Of a DNA stretch of 11,769 nucleotides, positions 5,819 through 11,769 are shown piece by piece. Position numbers and translations under genes: made by a program. Below the pieces are notes generated by a model. It made no database searches, was not told where the DNA came from, and saw nothing but the letters and a program-made list of their open reading frames with translations. The stretch is from Firmicutes bacterium UBA2058 (GTDB lineage Bacteria; Bacillota; Clostridia; Tissierellales; Sedimentibacteraceae): the NCBI GenBank assembly GCA_002332905.1, contig DDAM01000006.1, positions 1 through 11,769 on the forward strand. The letters run 5' to 3'. Numbering within the stretch: the stretch's first letter is position 1; every line of letters starts with the position of its first letter.

Positions 5819-7165
5819 TTATACTATCGCAACAGGCATGTGTTGTACAATTTCAGTTTCGTTATTTATCTCTGGTCTATTAATCAGATATTCCTCCATG
5901 AACTGATGCCTTCCAAATGAATATTTGCGACTTTTTTCAACCGAATTTATAAAATCAAACCAAGAGTATGCATTATTTTTATATTTCACATTTCTTTTTA
6001 AATATAAACCACCATCAAATATGCTTTTTCTTAGCTTTTCATCATCAACAGATATATTTTCATCAATTGACAAGTAAACTGTATAGAAAAAATCTGGCTT
6101 TCCAATTTGCTCAAAATTATAAAATGCAAATATTCGAGTTTTCTCATCTGATAAATTAATACTATTTTGTACTGCCCAATCAAATATATATTTACAAGCC
6201 TTATGCTGTGCATTTTTACCTTTTTGTGTATAAGAAACAACAGTCATTTTGTTAACAAATTCTTCTATTTCTTCAGAATTTAATTCATTCTTTAGCATTA
6301 TAGGCATATATAAATCAACCCCACCTATATGCTCTGCCTGCTCTGAAAATCCAAGGTGCTCTTCTAGATGTTGTCTACCACCATAAGCATACTTGCTTCC
6401 TTCAAGCCATTTTTGAAGTCTATCCCAGCTTTTAATGATATTCTCTCCAAGGCACTCATCACGTTCAACTGCTATTACAGCATATAAGCCGCCCTCGAGA
6501 CTTTTTACTTTTACTAACTTATCTTCTTCTACATTCATATTATCAGGAATTGTAATGCAAACCTCATATCCATACCCCTCTTTTGAAAGCTCACTATCTG
6601 GTGCATCATATCCAAAGATTCTATAATTATTATTATTTAAATTTATGTTGTTTTTTAATACCCAATTACTCATTACAGAAAAAGCTCCATTTTCAGGGTT
6701 TTCTCCGTAATAACAGTAGTATGCCACTCTCATCGGCTGAATTTCTTTTAGAACTTTAATGTCAGGATACTTTTCTAGCATTTCTTTATCCTGTACCTCA
6801 AAATATTTGTCCATAATATCTATCCTTTCAAAATTATAATCCTTCGTACTCTCAGAGTACTTACTTGGCAAAAATCCGGTTACATTTTTGAAGGCTCTGG
6901 AAAATGAATCTGCACTGTCGTAAGCATATTTCATAGCTATGTCTATTATCCTGCTGTTCCCAGCTTTTATTTCATCTGCTGAAAGACTTATACGCCTAAG
7001 TCTAATATATTCCTTTGGCAAATAGCCTACTATTGCAAAAAACATGCGATGAAAAACAGACACAGACATAAATGCTATTCTTGCAGCATCTTCAACCTTT
7101 ATATCAGTATCCAGTGAATCTTCAATATAATCTATGGATTTTTGAATTCTTTGATAGTAATTCAT
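5819..7165 (-). CDS. AraC-family regulator with two tandem GyrI-like effector domains
   Basis: A 448-residue regulator. Residues 4-105 are an N-terminal AraC double helix-turn-helix, with the signature IDIAMKYAYDSADSFSRAFK. Two copies of a GyrI/Rob-like effector domain follow, at about 143-290 and 304-447. The copies align well: NWVLKNNINL with DWAVQNSINL, then RIFGYD with RIFAFY, then SLEGGLYAVIAV with IFDGGLYLKRNV, then KYAYGGRQHLEEHL with KYSFGRHQFMEEYL. Most AraC-GyrI regulators have one such domain and about 280-300 residues. I use ATG 7165, which has AGGAGGA six bases upstream; the frame extends to an ATG at 7210, but that lies within the predicted -10 region and has no ribosome binding site. 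It is the first gene of an operon with the C39-like protein. The inferred role is a small-molecule-responsive activator with two pockets or one duplicated, pseudodimeric pocket. Confidence 0.85.
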   Translation of the reverse strand: MNYYQRIQKSIDYIEDSLDTDIKVEDAARIAFMSVSVFHRMFFAIVGYLPKEYIRLRRISLSADEIKAGNSRIIDIAMKYAYDSADSFSRAFKNVTGFLPSKYSESTKDYNFERIDIMDKYFEVQDKEMLEKYPDIKVLKEIQPMRVAYYCYYGENPENGAFSVMSNWVLKNNINLNNNNYRIFGYDAPDSELSKEGYGYEVCITIPDNMNVEEDKLVKVKSLEGGLYAVIAVERDECLGENIIKSWDRLQKWLEGSKYAYGGRQHLEEHLGFSEQAEHIGGVDLYMPIMLKNELNSEEIEEFVNKMTVVSYTQKGKNAQHKACKYIFDWAVQNSINLSDEKTRIFAFYNFEQIGKPDFFYTVYLSIDENISVDDEKLRKSIFDGGLYLKRNVKYKNNAYSWFDFINSVEKSRKYSFGRHQFMEEYLINRPEINNETEIVQHMPVAIV

Positions 7166-7200
7166 GGAGCTCCTCCTACCTAATACCTTAAGATAAAAAC

Positions 7201-7226
7201 ATTGTACCATATTTATAAATAGTACA
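7201..7226 (-). promoter_or_regulatory. Extended -10 promoter with overlapping dyad, for the double-GyrI AraC gene
   Basis: On the minus strand TGGTACAAT (7201-7209) is an extended -10 element (TG-N-TACAAT). No convincing -35 box lies 17 bases further upstream (GGGTGT), which suits an activator-dependent or extended -10 promoter. Transcription would start near 7194, giving a leader of about 30 bases. The dyad TGTAC-N14-GTACA (7203-7226), with an ATTTATAAAT palindrome in its centre, overlaps the -10 and is a candidate regulator site. Confidence 0.5.
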
Positions 7227-7241
7227 CCCGACTTTTTCTAC

Positions 7242-7288
7242 TAAAATAAAAATAGGGATGAATTTTTTTAAACTCCATCCCTATTTTT
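7242..7288 (-). terminator. Intrinsic terminator after the MerR gene
   Basis: A perfect 13-bp inverted repeat: AAAAATAGGGATG at 7248-7260 and CATCCCTATTTTT at 7276-7288, with a 15-base loop. On the minus strand the stem ends in TTTTTATTTT, four bases after the MerR stop codon. It separates the MerR unit from the downstream AraC-C39 operon. The plus-strand face also has a long T-tract, so it could work in both directions. Confidence 0.85.
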
Positions 7289-7291
7289 TAT

Positions 7292-8269
7292 TTATTTTTC
7301 TGTTTTCTTAACAGGAACAAGTATTTCAAGCTGATAAAATCCTAAAGCTTCTTTTACTTGATTATCCGTAATTATATGACACATAGTATAATGACCTGGT
7401 CTTTCATCTAGCTCAAGAGTACCGCTTTTTTCTATCCATTTTTTAACTCCTGCGTAAACTCTATTACCATCCTCATCATCACCATCACGAGATACAGCTG
7501 CTGCATACATTCCACCTTCAAAATCAACTATATCAAAATCTTGAGTATCCACATCATAATCTGGTTTTACATACCACCATACACTAGATCCCTTTTCAGG
7601 ATCATACCACAAAAAATCTTGTGGCATCTCCCACATGTTAACTTCGTTTTTAGAAATATCACTAAACCAGCTGTCAAATCTATCAAATTTTTCTTCACCA
7701 AAAAATCCATAACCTGATGATACCATCTTACAAACTGGTAACAATACTATTCTTACATCTGGTATAGAAACATAATTTAAATCGTTTAACGATATTTTCT
7801 TTGTAGCCTTGCTTTCATCGAAATCGGTTGTTTCTTCAATATTATCACTTTCTATTGTATTCATTTTTTCTTCGAGTTCACTTACACGTTCATATAGCAT
7901 TTTTATGTCCGCTTCTTCTGAGAAACTATAATTTTTAATTTGATTAATAAAATCTGTAACAATTTTCTTTAGTATGTACAATTGTGCCGCTTCATCATCT
8001 ATATCGTCTACTTTTTTTTGCAAAACATCAAGTAACGCTTTAGAATCGCTGTTTTTAAAGACAGTTTGAATGTCCTTAATTGAAATATCAAGCTTTCTGA
8101 GAATCAGAATTTGTTCTAATCTTTTGAGTGCATTCTCATCATATACTCTATAAGCATAATCATTGGGGCGTATACTTTCTAATAGCCCCATATCTTCATA
8201 ATACCTTAATGTTCTAACAGAAACTCCATACTGTAATGACACTTCTCTTATTTTCATTACTTCATTCAT
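7292..8269 (-). CDS. MerR-family regulator with C-terminal effector-binding domain
   Basis: A 325-residue protein. Residues 5-75 are a MerR winged helix: MKIREVSLQYGVSVRTLRYYEDMGLL, with the wing around YAYRVYDENALKRLEQI and the RKLDISIKDI helix. A long coiled coil spans about 80-140. After an acidic linker, residues 160-320 form a GyrI/BmrR-like effector domain: the strand FEGGMYAAAVS, a helix AGVKKWIEKSG, and the end strand GFYQLEILVPV. This is the multidrug-sensing MerR layout of BmrR and TipAL, which bind bulky or cationic compounds and activate promoters with long spacers. It contains many aromatic and acidic residues (WEMPQDFLWYDP, SSVWWYVKPDYDVD) that could line a cation pocket. The start is backed by AAAGGTGA about six bases upstream; ATG at residue 5 is an alternative. 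It is monocistronic, with its own promoter and terminator, and no adjacent efflux gene. Confidence 0.88.
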   Translation of the reverse strand: MNEVMKIREVSLQYGVSVRTLRYYEDMGLLESIRPNDYAYRVYDENALKRLEQILILRKLDISIKDIQTVFKNSDSKALLDVLQKKVDDIDDEAAQLYILKKIVTDFINQIKNYSFSEEADIKMLYERVSELEEKMNTIESDNIEETTDFDESKATKKISLNDLNYVSIPDVRIVLLPVCKMVSSGYGFFGEEKFDRFDSWFSDISKNEVNMWEMPQDFLWYDPEKGSSVWWYVKPDYDVDTQDFDIVDFEGGMYAAAVSRDGDDEDGNRVYAGVKKWIEKSGTLELDERPGHYTMCHIITDNQVKEALGFYQLEILVPVKKTEK

Positions 8270-8327
8270 ATTTTCACCTTTCCTCCCAACTTTAATAAAT
8301 ATTTTCTTCGATATATCCTATAAATTA

Positions 8328-8358
8328 ATATTACAAAATGACGTTAGGGAAGAGTCAA
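8328..8358 (-). promoter_or_regulatory. MerR-type promoter with 19-bp spacer and TGAC dyad
   Basis: On the minus strand TTGACT (8353-8358) is followed after 19 bases by TAATAT (8328-8333), about 50 bases upstream of the MerR start codon. Spacers of 19-20 bp are the hallmark of promoters that MerR proteins activate by untwisting DNA. An interrupted dyad TGAC-N11-GTCA (8339-8357), with further matching TT/AA inside, lies over the -35 and spacer. This fits autoregulation by the adjacent MerR protein, although the dyad centre is shifted about five bases toward the -35. Confidence 0.6.
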
Positions 8359-8381
8359 TATAATTTTTATATTTTTTAAAA

Positions 8382-8957
8382 TTACTTAAATTCTACAGTT
8401 CCATTTATCGCGTCCATACTTTTAACTATTGCAAGAGACTCTAGATGTATGCCATTTTGTCTTAGTTGCCTTCCTCCATCTTGGAAACCCTTTTCAATTA
8501 CAATTCCAACGCCTTCTAAGGTTGCTCCTGATTTTTTTATAATATCTATAAGCCCCTGAACAGCATATCCATTAGCTAAAAAATCATCAATTATCAGTAT
8601 ATTATCATTTTCACTAAGAAATTTTTTAGACACTATTATATCAAAGGTCTTTTTATGAGTAAAGGATTCAACCTTTGAGACATACATTTCTCCTTCAAGG
8701 TTTATGCTTTTGCTTTTCTTTGCAAATACTACTGGCACATTAAAATACTGTGCGACGATACAGGCTATACCAATACCAGAAGCTTCTATTGTTAAAATTT
8801 TATTAATTGGCTTGTCTGCAAATAGTCTTTTAAATTCTTTTCCAATTTCATTTATTAATTCTATATCCATTTGATGATTTAAAAAGCTGTCAACCTTAAG
8901 TACATTTCCTTCTTTTACAATACCATCTTTTCTAATACGTTCTTTTAATAATTTCAT
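8382..8957 (-). CDS. xpt: Xanthine phosphoribosyltransferase
   Basis: A 191-residue enzyme of purine salvage that converts xanthine and PRPP to XMP. It aligns from end to end with Bacillus-type Xpt: MKLLKERIRKDGIV at the N-terminus, LKVDSFLNHQMD, ILTIEASGI, VPVVFAKKSKS, the PRPP-binding motif ILIIDDFLANG, and GVGIVIEKGFQ. The open frame runs to an ATG at 8996, but that ATG overlaps the -10 box of the promoter at 8995-9023 and would not be transcribed. ATG 8966 has its GGAG only one base away, whereas ATG 8957 has GGAG ten bases upstream and gives the family N-terminus, so I use 8957. The leader is only about 30 bases long, too short for the guanine riboswitch that controls xpt in Bacillus. 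There is no partner pbuX permease here and no clear terminator before the MerR promoter. Confidence 0.95.
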   Translation of the reverse strand: MKLLKERIRKDGIVKEGNVLKVDSFLNHQMDIELINEIGKEFKRLFADKPINKILTIEASGIGIACIVAQYFNVPVVFAKKSKSINLEGEMYVSKVESFTHKKTFDIIVSKKFLSENDNILIIDDFLANGYAVQGLIDIIKKSGATLEGVGIVIEKGFQDGGRQLRQNGIHLESLAIVKSMDAINGTVEFK

Positions 8958-8994
8958 ATTCTGCATACTCCATTCTGTACCTTTATTTATTGAC

Positions 8995-9023
8995 ATTATA
9001 TAAAGCTAAAATTATAGTGTCAA
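8995..9023 (-). promoter_or_regulatory. Full-consensus sigma-A promoter of xpt
   Basis: On the minus strand TTGACA (9018-9023), exactly 17 bases, then TATAAT (8995-9000): a perfect housekeeping promoter. Predicted transcription starts near 8988, about 30 bases before the xpt start codon at 8957. The -35 box abuts the terminator of the upstream zinc-ribbon gene. Confidence 0.9.
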
Positions 9024-9024
9024 C

Positions 9025-9064
9025 AAAAAAATAAACATAATACTTTTTGATATTATGTTTATTT
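9025..9064 (-). terminator. Intrinsic terminator after the zinc-ribbon gene
   Basis: A perfect 14-bp inverted repeat: AAATAAACATAATA (9029-9042) and TATTATGTTTATTT (9051-9064), with an 8-base loop. On the minus strand it continues into a run of seven T. It lies 18 bases past the zinc-ribbon gene stop. The stem is almost entirely A-T, so its strength is uncertain, but the position is right. Confidence 0.7.
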
Positions 9065-9081
9065 AGCATATTTTTAAAATA

Positions 9082-9561
9082 TTAAATTACTTTTGCTCCG
9101 CAAGATTGGCAAAACATTGCGCCGTCTTCTAGTTCTACTCCACAATTATTGCATATGTTTTTTTCTTTTTCTACCTCAACAACTTCTTCAACAACTGGTT
9201 TTTCAACTACAGGTAGTTTTGCTCCGCACATTGGACAAAATGGTGCTTCACCATCTAGTTCTGTACTACATTGAGGGCATACTCTTTTTCCCTTTAATCT
9301 GCGTATTTCTTCTTTAGCTTCTTCAATTTTGTTCATTGAATTCTTCACTGAAATAATCAGTTCAACAAAATCTTCCTCTGGTGATATTGCATGTAGTTCA
9401 AAATATTTTTCCCCAATCATTTGATATGTACTGTTTAATTTTTTCTCTTCAGCTGAAACCTCACCATTAAGTTTAGTTATATCTGCTATTTCTTTAGTTT
9501 TTTTGATTGCCTCTTGACTAGTATGCGATATTTTGTTACCTAAGCCTTTAAAAAATTCCAT
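9082..9561 (-). CDS. Double zinc-ribbon protein with N-terminal helical domain
   Basis: A 159-residue protein. Residues 1-92 are predicted helical and highly charged: an amphipathic start (MEFFKGLGNKISHTSQEAIKK) and a coiled-coil stretch to EEAKEEIRRLKGK. Two C4 zinc ribbons follow. Ribbon 1 has C95, C98, C109 and C112 (CPQC...CPMCGAK). Ribbon 2 has C137, C140, C151 and C154 (CNNC...CQSCGAK). A Pro/Val/Glu-rich linker (KPVVEEVVEVEKEK) joins them. Zinc-ribbon proteins of this kind are common in Clostridia and mostly uncharacterised; they may bind protein or nucleic acid partners. No membrane segment is present. GGAG lies ten bases before the ATG. It is flanked by hairpins on both sides and looks monocistronic. 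Confidence 0.82.
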   Translation of the reverse strand: MEFFKGLGNKISHTSQEAIKKTKEIADITKLNGEVSAEEKKLNSTYQMIGEKYFELHAISPEEDFVELIISVKNSMNKIEEAKEEIRRLKGKRVCPQCSTELDGEAPFCPMCGAKLPVVEKPVVEEVVEVEKEKNICNNCGVELEDGAMFCQSCGAKVI

Positions 9562-9589
9562 AGATAATCAGCTCCAATTCTATAATTAT

Positions 9590-9619
9590 TTTATACTTAA
9601 ATATATTAAAGCGTTGCAA
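9590..9619 (-). promoter_or_regulatory. Possible promoter of the zinc-ribbon gene
   Basis: On the minus strand TTGCAA (9614-9619), an 18-base spacer, and TATAAA (9590-9595), about 30 bases before the start codon. Both hexamers match the consensus at 5 of 6 positions. The -35 overlaps the hairpin at 9608-9633. Confidence 0.4.
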
Positions 9620-9633
9620 TTGTGAAACGCTTT
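9608..9633 (-). terminator. Hairpin after prmC, possible weak terminator
   Basis: AAAGCGTT (9608-9615) and AACGCTTT (9626-9633) form an 8-bp stem with a 10-base loop, 43 bases past the prmC stop. On the minus strand it is followed by TTTAATATATTT rather than an unbroken T-run, so termination would be leaky. It could instead be a protein-binding dyad at the zinc-ribbon gene promoter. Confidence 0.5.
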
Positions 9634-9675
9634 TTCCACACTCTTCATAATATTATTATATAAAATTACGGTAAT

Positions 9676-10563
9676 TTATGTCAACTTAAAGTTAAATATA
9701 TATGCAGTTACTACTCTGTTATTGCCGTACAAATCTTTATCAACTTCTATTTTATGAAAAAGATTTGTATTTCTAAACATATTTGAAACAGTCTCAGCTT
9801 GGTTATGACCAATTTCAACAGATAAGATACCATTATCGTAAATTATATCTTTTACTATATTTGAAATTCTTTCATAATATATAAGCCCACTATCTCCTCC
9901 GTCAAGTGCCAAGCGAGGTTCATACTTTGCAACTTCAATTTGCAGTTTTTCTATTTCTTCTTTTTCTATATACGGTGGGTTTGAAACTATAATGTGAAAT
10001 TTTTTGTCTTGTGTATTTAAATTGCCGAATAAATCTCCTTTAATTATTTCAGCATTCTCTATATCAAGATTTTTCTTATTTATATTTGCAACCTTAACAG
10101 CGGTGTCACTTATATCTATTGCAGTTACACTTGCATTTTTTATATAATATGCAAGACTAAGTGCAATTGCACCACTTCCAGTGCCAATATCAAGTATATT
10201 AATATGTTTATCCTTATATTCGCTATTTTTAACTAGATTTATTATTTTTTCAACAAGAGTTTCGGTATCTGGTCTTGGAATTAACACTCCTTCTTCTACA
10301 TAAAAATCTAGTCCCATAAATTCCTGTGAGTGCAGCATATACTGAAGCGGATATCCAGAATCTCTCTTGTTAATCATTTCATAATATTTTTTTATTATTT
10401 GTTCATCAACAATCTCATCTTTATGAGCATAAAGATAAATCTTATCTTTTTTTAGTAAATGCATTAAAATTAATTGCAAATCAAGAAAGGGATTATTATA
10501 ATCCCTTTCTTTTAATATATTCATTCCATCATTTAATAGATATTCGATTGAATTTTTTACCAT
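9676..10563 (-). CDS. prmC: Peptide chain release factor N5-glutamine methyltransferase
   Basis: A 295-residue, full-length PrmC (HemK). It uses S-adenosylmethionine to methylate the GGQ glutamine of release factors 1 and 2. A helical N-terminal domain (about 1-90) binds the release factor. The catalytic domain has the VLIPRPDTE segment (93-101), the AdoMet-binding loop LDIGTGSGAIALSLA (124-138), the acidic AID strand end (148-150), and the diagnostic SNPPY active-site motif (194-198) that holds the glutamine amide. Its ATG overlaps the end of the DUF1385 gene by seven bases, with GGAG ten bases upstream inside that gene, so the two are translationally coupled. In many Clostridia prfA follows prmC; here a hairpin and the zinc-ribbon gene follow instead, so the methylation substrate gene is not adjacent. 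Confidence 0.96.
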   Translation of the reverse strand: MVKNSIEYLLNDGMNILKERDYNNPFLDLQLILMHLLKKDKIYLYAHKDEIVDEQIIKKYYEMINKRDSGYPLQYMLHSQEFMGLDFYVEEGVLIPRPDTETLVEKIINLVKNSEYKDKHINILDIGTGSGAIALSLAYYIKNASVTAIDISDTAVKVANINKKNLDIENAEIIKGDLFGNLNTQDKKFHIIVSNPPYIEKEEIEKLQIEVAKYEPRLALDGGDSGLIYYERISNIVKDIIYDNGILSVEIGHNQAETVSNMFRNTNLFHKIEVDKDLYGNNRVVTAYIFNFKLT

Positions 10564-11486
10564 AAATCATCTGCTCCATTTTCAGGAATAACTTCTTTCA
10601 TTGCTGCAATTGCAACCTCTATCATTGAGTCATCTGGTTCACTGGTTGTTATTTTTTGAATTAAAAAACCTGGATATGAAATAATTTTTGTTAAAATATT
10701 TTGCTTTTCACATCTACCTATAAATCTATTAATTTCATAAGAAATTCCAGCTATAACAGGTAACATAAGAATTCTTATAATAACTCTCATAAGTGGATTT
10801 GGCCATCCGAAAAATGAAAATACAATTATACTAATTATAAGTACATTTACTATAAAGCTAGTTCCGCATCTTGGATGAAGTGTAGAGTATTTTCTTACAT
10901 TTTCAACTGTTAATTCCTCTCCATTTTCATAACAATATATAGTTTTATGCTCTGCGCCGTGATATTTAAATACTCGTTTAATATCATCAAGTTTTGATAT
11001 AAGCAATGTGTATAATATAAATATTCCTACTCTTATTATACCCTCAACAAGATTTAATATAATGCTATTATCAGTAACGTGCTTTAAAACGCTAGTCAAT
11101 AGAGATGGGCCTATAATAAATACACCAACGCTAAATACTAAAGCAAGCACTAATGAAACATAAATTATTGCTTTATCAGCTTTTTCCTTGAATACCTTCT
11201 TTAAAAATCTGTCTACAGCATCCTCTTCTATAGTATCCTCATAAAAGCTTGCAGAGAACATAAGCTCTTTAACTCCAGAAATCATTGATTCAATGAGCAT
11301 AAATGTTCCTCTAATTAAAGGTAGTTTAAAAAATTTATTTTTAAATGTTGAGCTTAATTTTGTTGTTTTTATAGTTATTTCACCGTCAGGCTTTCTCACA
11401 GCTGTAGCCATTTTATGAGGTCCTTTCATCATGATTCCCTCAATAAGAGCTTGCCCTCCGATATTAGTTTTCTTTTTTTGAGCCAA
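10557..11486 (-). CDS. yqhQ: DUF1385 (YqhQ-type) multi-pass membrane protein
   Basis: A 309-residue membrane protein of the DUF1385 family, function unknown. Conserved features are the N-terminal TNIGGQALIEGIMMKGP (residues 7-23), the cytoplasmic-side motif KYHGAEHKTIYCYE (174-187) and LHPRCGTSF (203-211). The last two, rich in His/Cys/Glu, suggest a metal or catalytic centre. Hydrophobic segments lie at about 106-130, 148-166, 210-228 and 233-250. I start it at TTG 11486, with GGGAG seven bases upstream, giving MAQKKKTNIGGQ, the normal family N-terminus. The frame extends to an ATG at 11522, but that adds twelve non-family residues and has no ribosome binding site. It is cotranscribed with prmC, an arrangement conserved in Clostridia without a known functional reason. 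Confidence 0.9.
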   Translation of the reverse strand: MAQKKKTNIGGQALIEGIMMKGPHKMATAVRKPDGEITIKTTKLSSTFKNKFFKLPLIRGTFMLIESMISGVKELMFSASFYEDTIEEDAVDRFLKKVFKEKADKAIIYVSLVLALVFSVGVFIIGPSLLTSVLKHVTDNSIILNLVEGIIRVGIFILYTLLISKLDDIKRVFKYHGAEHKTIYCYENGEELTVENVRKYSTLHPRCGTSFIVNVLIISIIVFSFFGWPNPLMRVIIRILMLPVIAGISYEINRFIGRCEKQNILTKIISYPGFLIQKITTSEPDDSMIEVAIAAMKEVIPENGADDLW

Positions 11487-11634
11487 TATAATTCTCCCTT
11501 TCCATTTTAAATTATTTAACATTTACATTCTATACTTTAGGAGTCTGTTATCTCCGTATTTCCTTCATGATAAAACCTATTTATGACCATTTTATACCTT
11601 TTTTCTTAATCATAGCTTAAAGTCTATATCATTA

Positions 11635-11663
11635 ATTATAATTCTTGAAAACTATAAAGTCAA
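11635..11663 (-). promoter_or_regulatory. Promoter candidate for the DUF1385-prmC operon
   Basis: On the minus strand TTGACT (11658-11663), exactly 17 bases, then a perfect TATAAT (11635-11640). Predicted transcription starts near 11628, about 140 bases before the TTG start of the DUF1385 gene. The long leader is AT-rich; it holds a short GGAG/CTCC hairpin (11540-11555) and a 17-codon frame, but no riboswitch I recognise. Confidence 0.7.
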
Positions 11664-11690
11664 ATTATCTTTTATGGGTGCAGCGTCAAA

Positions 11691-11724
11691 GATTAAATAT
11701 AGTTTAATATATCTCTATTTAATC
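11691..11724. repeat. Inverted repeat upstream of the DUF1385 promoter
   Basis: GATTAAATA (11691-11699) and TATTTAATC (11716-11724) form a perfect 9-bp inverted repeat around a 16-base AT-rich centre, about 30 bases upstream of the -35 box. It may be the weak terminator of a gene lying beyond the right edge, or a binding site. No gene is visible from here to the end of the window. Confidence 0.35.
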
Positions 11725-11769
11725 AAGTTCGCTAATTGCACAAGTTTAAAATAGTTAAAATTTACCAAT

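Noticed and set aside
8997..9081. Purine riboswitch before xpt.
   Set aside because: The interval contains a consensus promoter and an AT-rich terminator hairpin. There is no room between the predicted transcription start and the start codon for an aptamer.
1..11769. CRISPR array, tRNA or rRNA genes, insertion sequence or phage elements.
   Set aside because: No regularly spaced repeats, cloverleaf-like segments, transposase or phage-type proteins were found on either strand.

Overview
The window is very AT-rich, low-GC Firmicute DNA. Strong GGAGG-type ribosome binding sites, TTG starts at two genes and a YqhQ-type DUF1385 gene directly upstream of prmC all point to class Clostridia; I cannot name a genus. 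No tRNA, rRNA, CRISPR array, insertion sequence or phage gene is visible, and no gap between genes exceeds 300 bases. All genes are on the minus strand except the trio at 1892-3721.

Layout, left to right. (1) 31-1672: a predicted soluble zinc metallopeptidase (HExxH) and, upstream of it, a small MerR-like helix-turn-helix protein. (2) 1892-3721, plus strand: two tandem paralogous GNAT acetyltransferases and an AraC regulator with a C-terminal GyrI-like effector domain. (3) 3752-5205: a TetR regulator and an alpha/beta hydrolase in a two-gene operon behind a consensus promoter carrying dyad symmetries. (4) 5432-7165: an AraC regulator with two tandem GyrI-like domains, followed by a small single-domain C39-like cysteine peptidase. 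(5) 7292-8269: a MerR regulator with coiled coil and effector domain, behind a promoter with a 19-bp spacer. (6) 8382-9561: xpt (xanthine phosphoribosyltransferase) and a double zinc-ribbon protein, separated by a terminator and a full-consensus promoter. (7) 9676-11486: an overlapping DUF1385-prmC operon, with a candidate promoter about 150 bases upstream.

The right third (xpt, zinc-ribbon protein, DUF1385, prmC) is housekeeping. The left two thirds look accessory. They hold five transcription regulators in about 7 kb, three of which share the GyrI/Rob-type small-molecule-binding module. Their neighbours are small soluble enzymes: acetyltransferases, a hydrolase, a cysteine-peptidase fold and a metallopeptidase. 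No transporter is present. The best reading is a cluster of small, separately controlled chemical-response units, most with a regulator beside one or two effector enzymes. The most unusual unit is the double-GyrI AraC regulator coupled to a C39-like protein. Several start codons were moved from the longest possible reading frame because promoter elements or ribosome binding sites rule out the upstream start (xpt, the double-GyrI AraC, DUF1385, the second GNAT).
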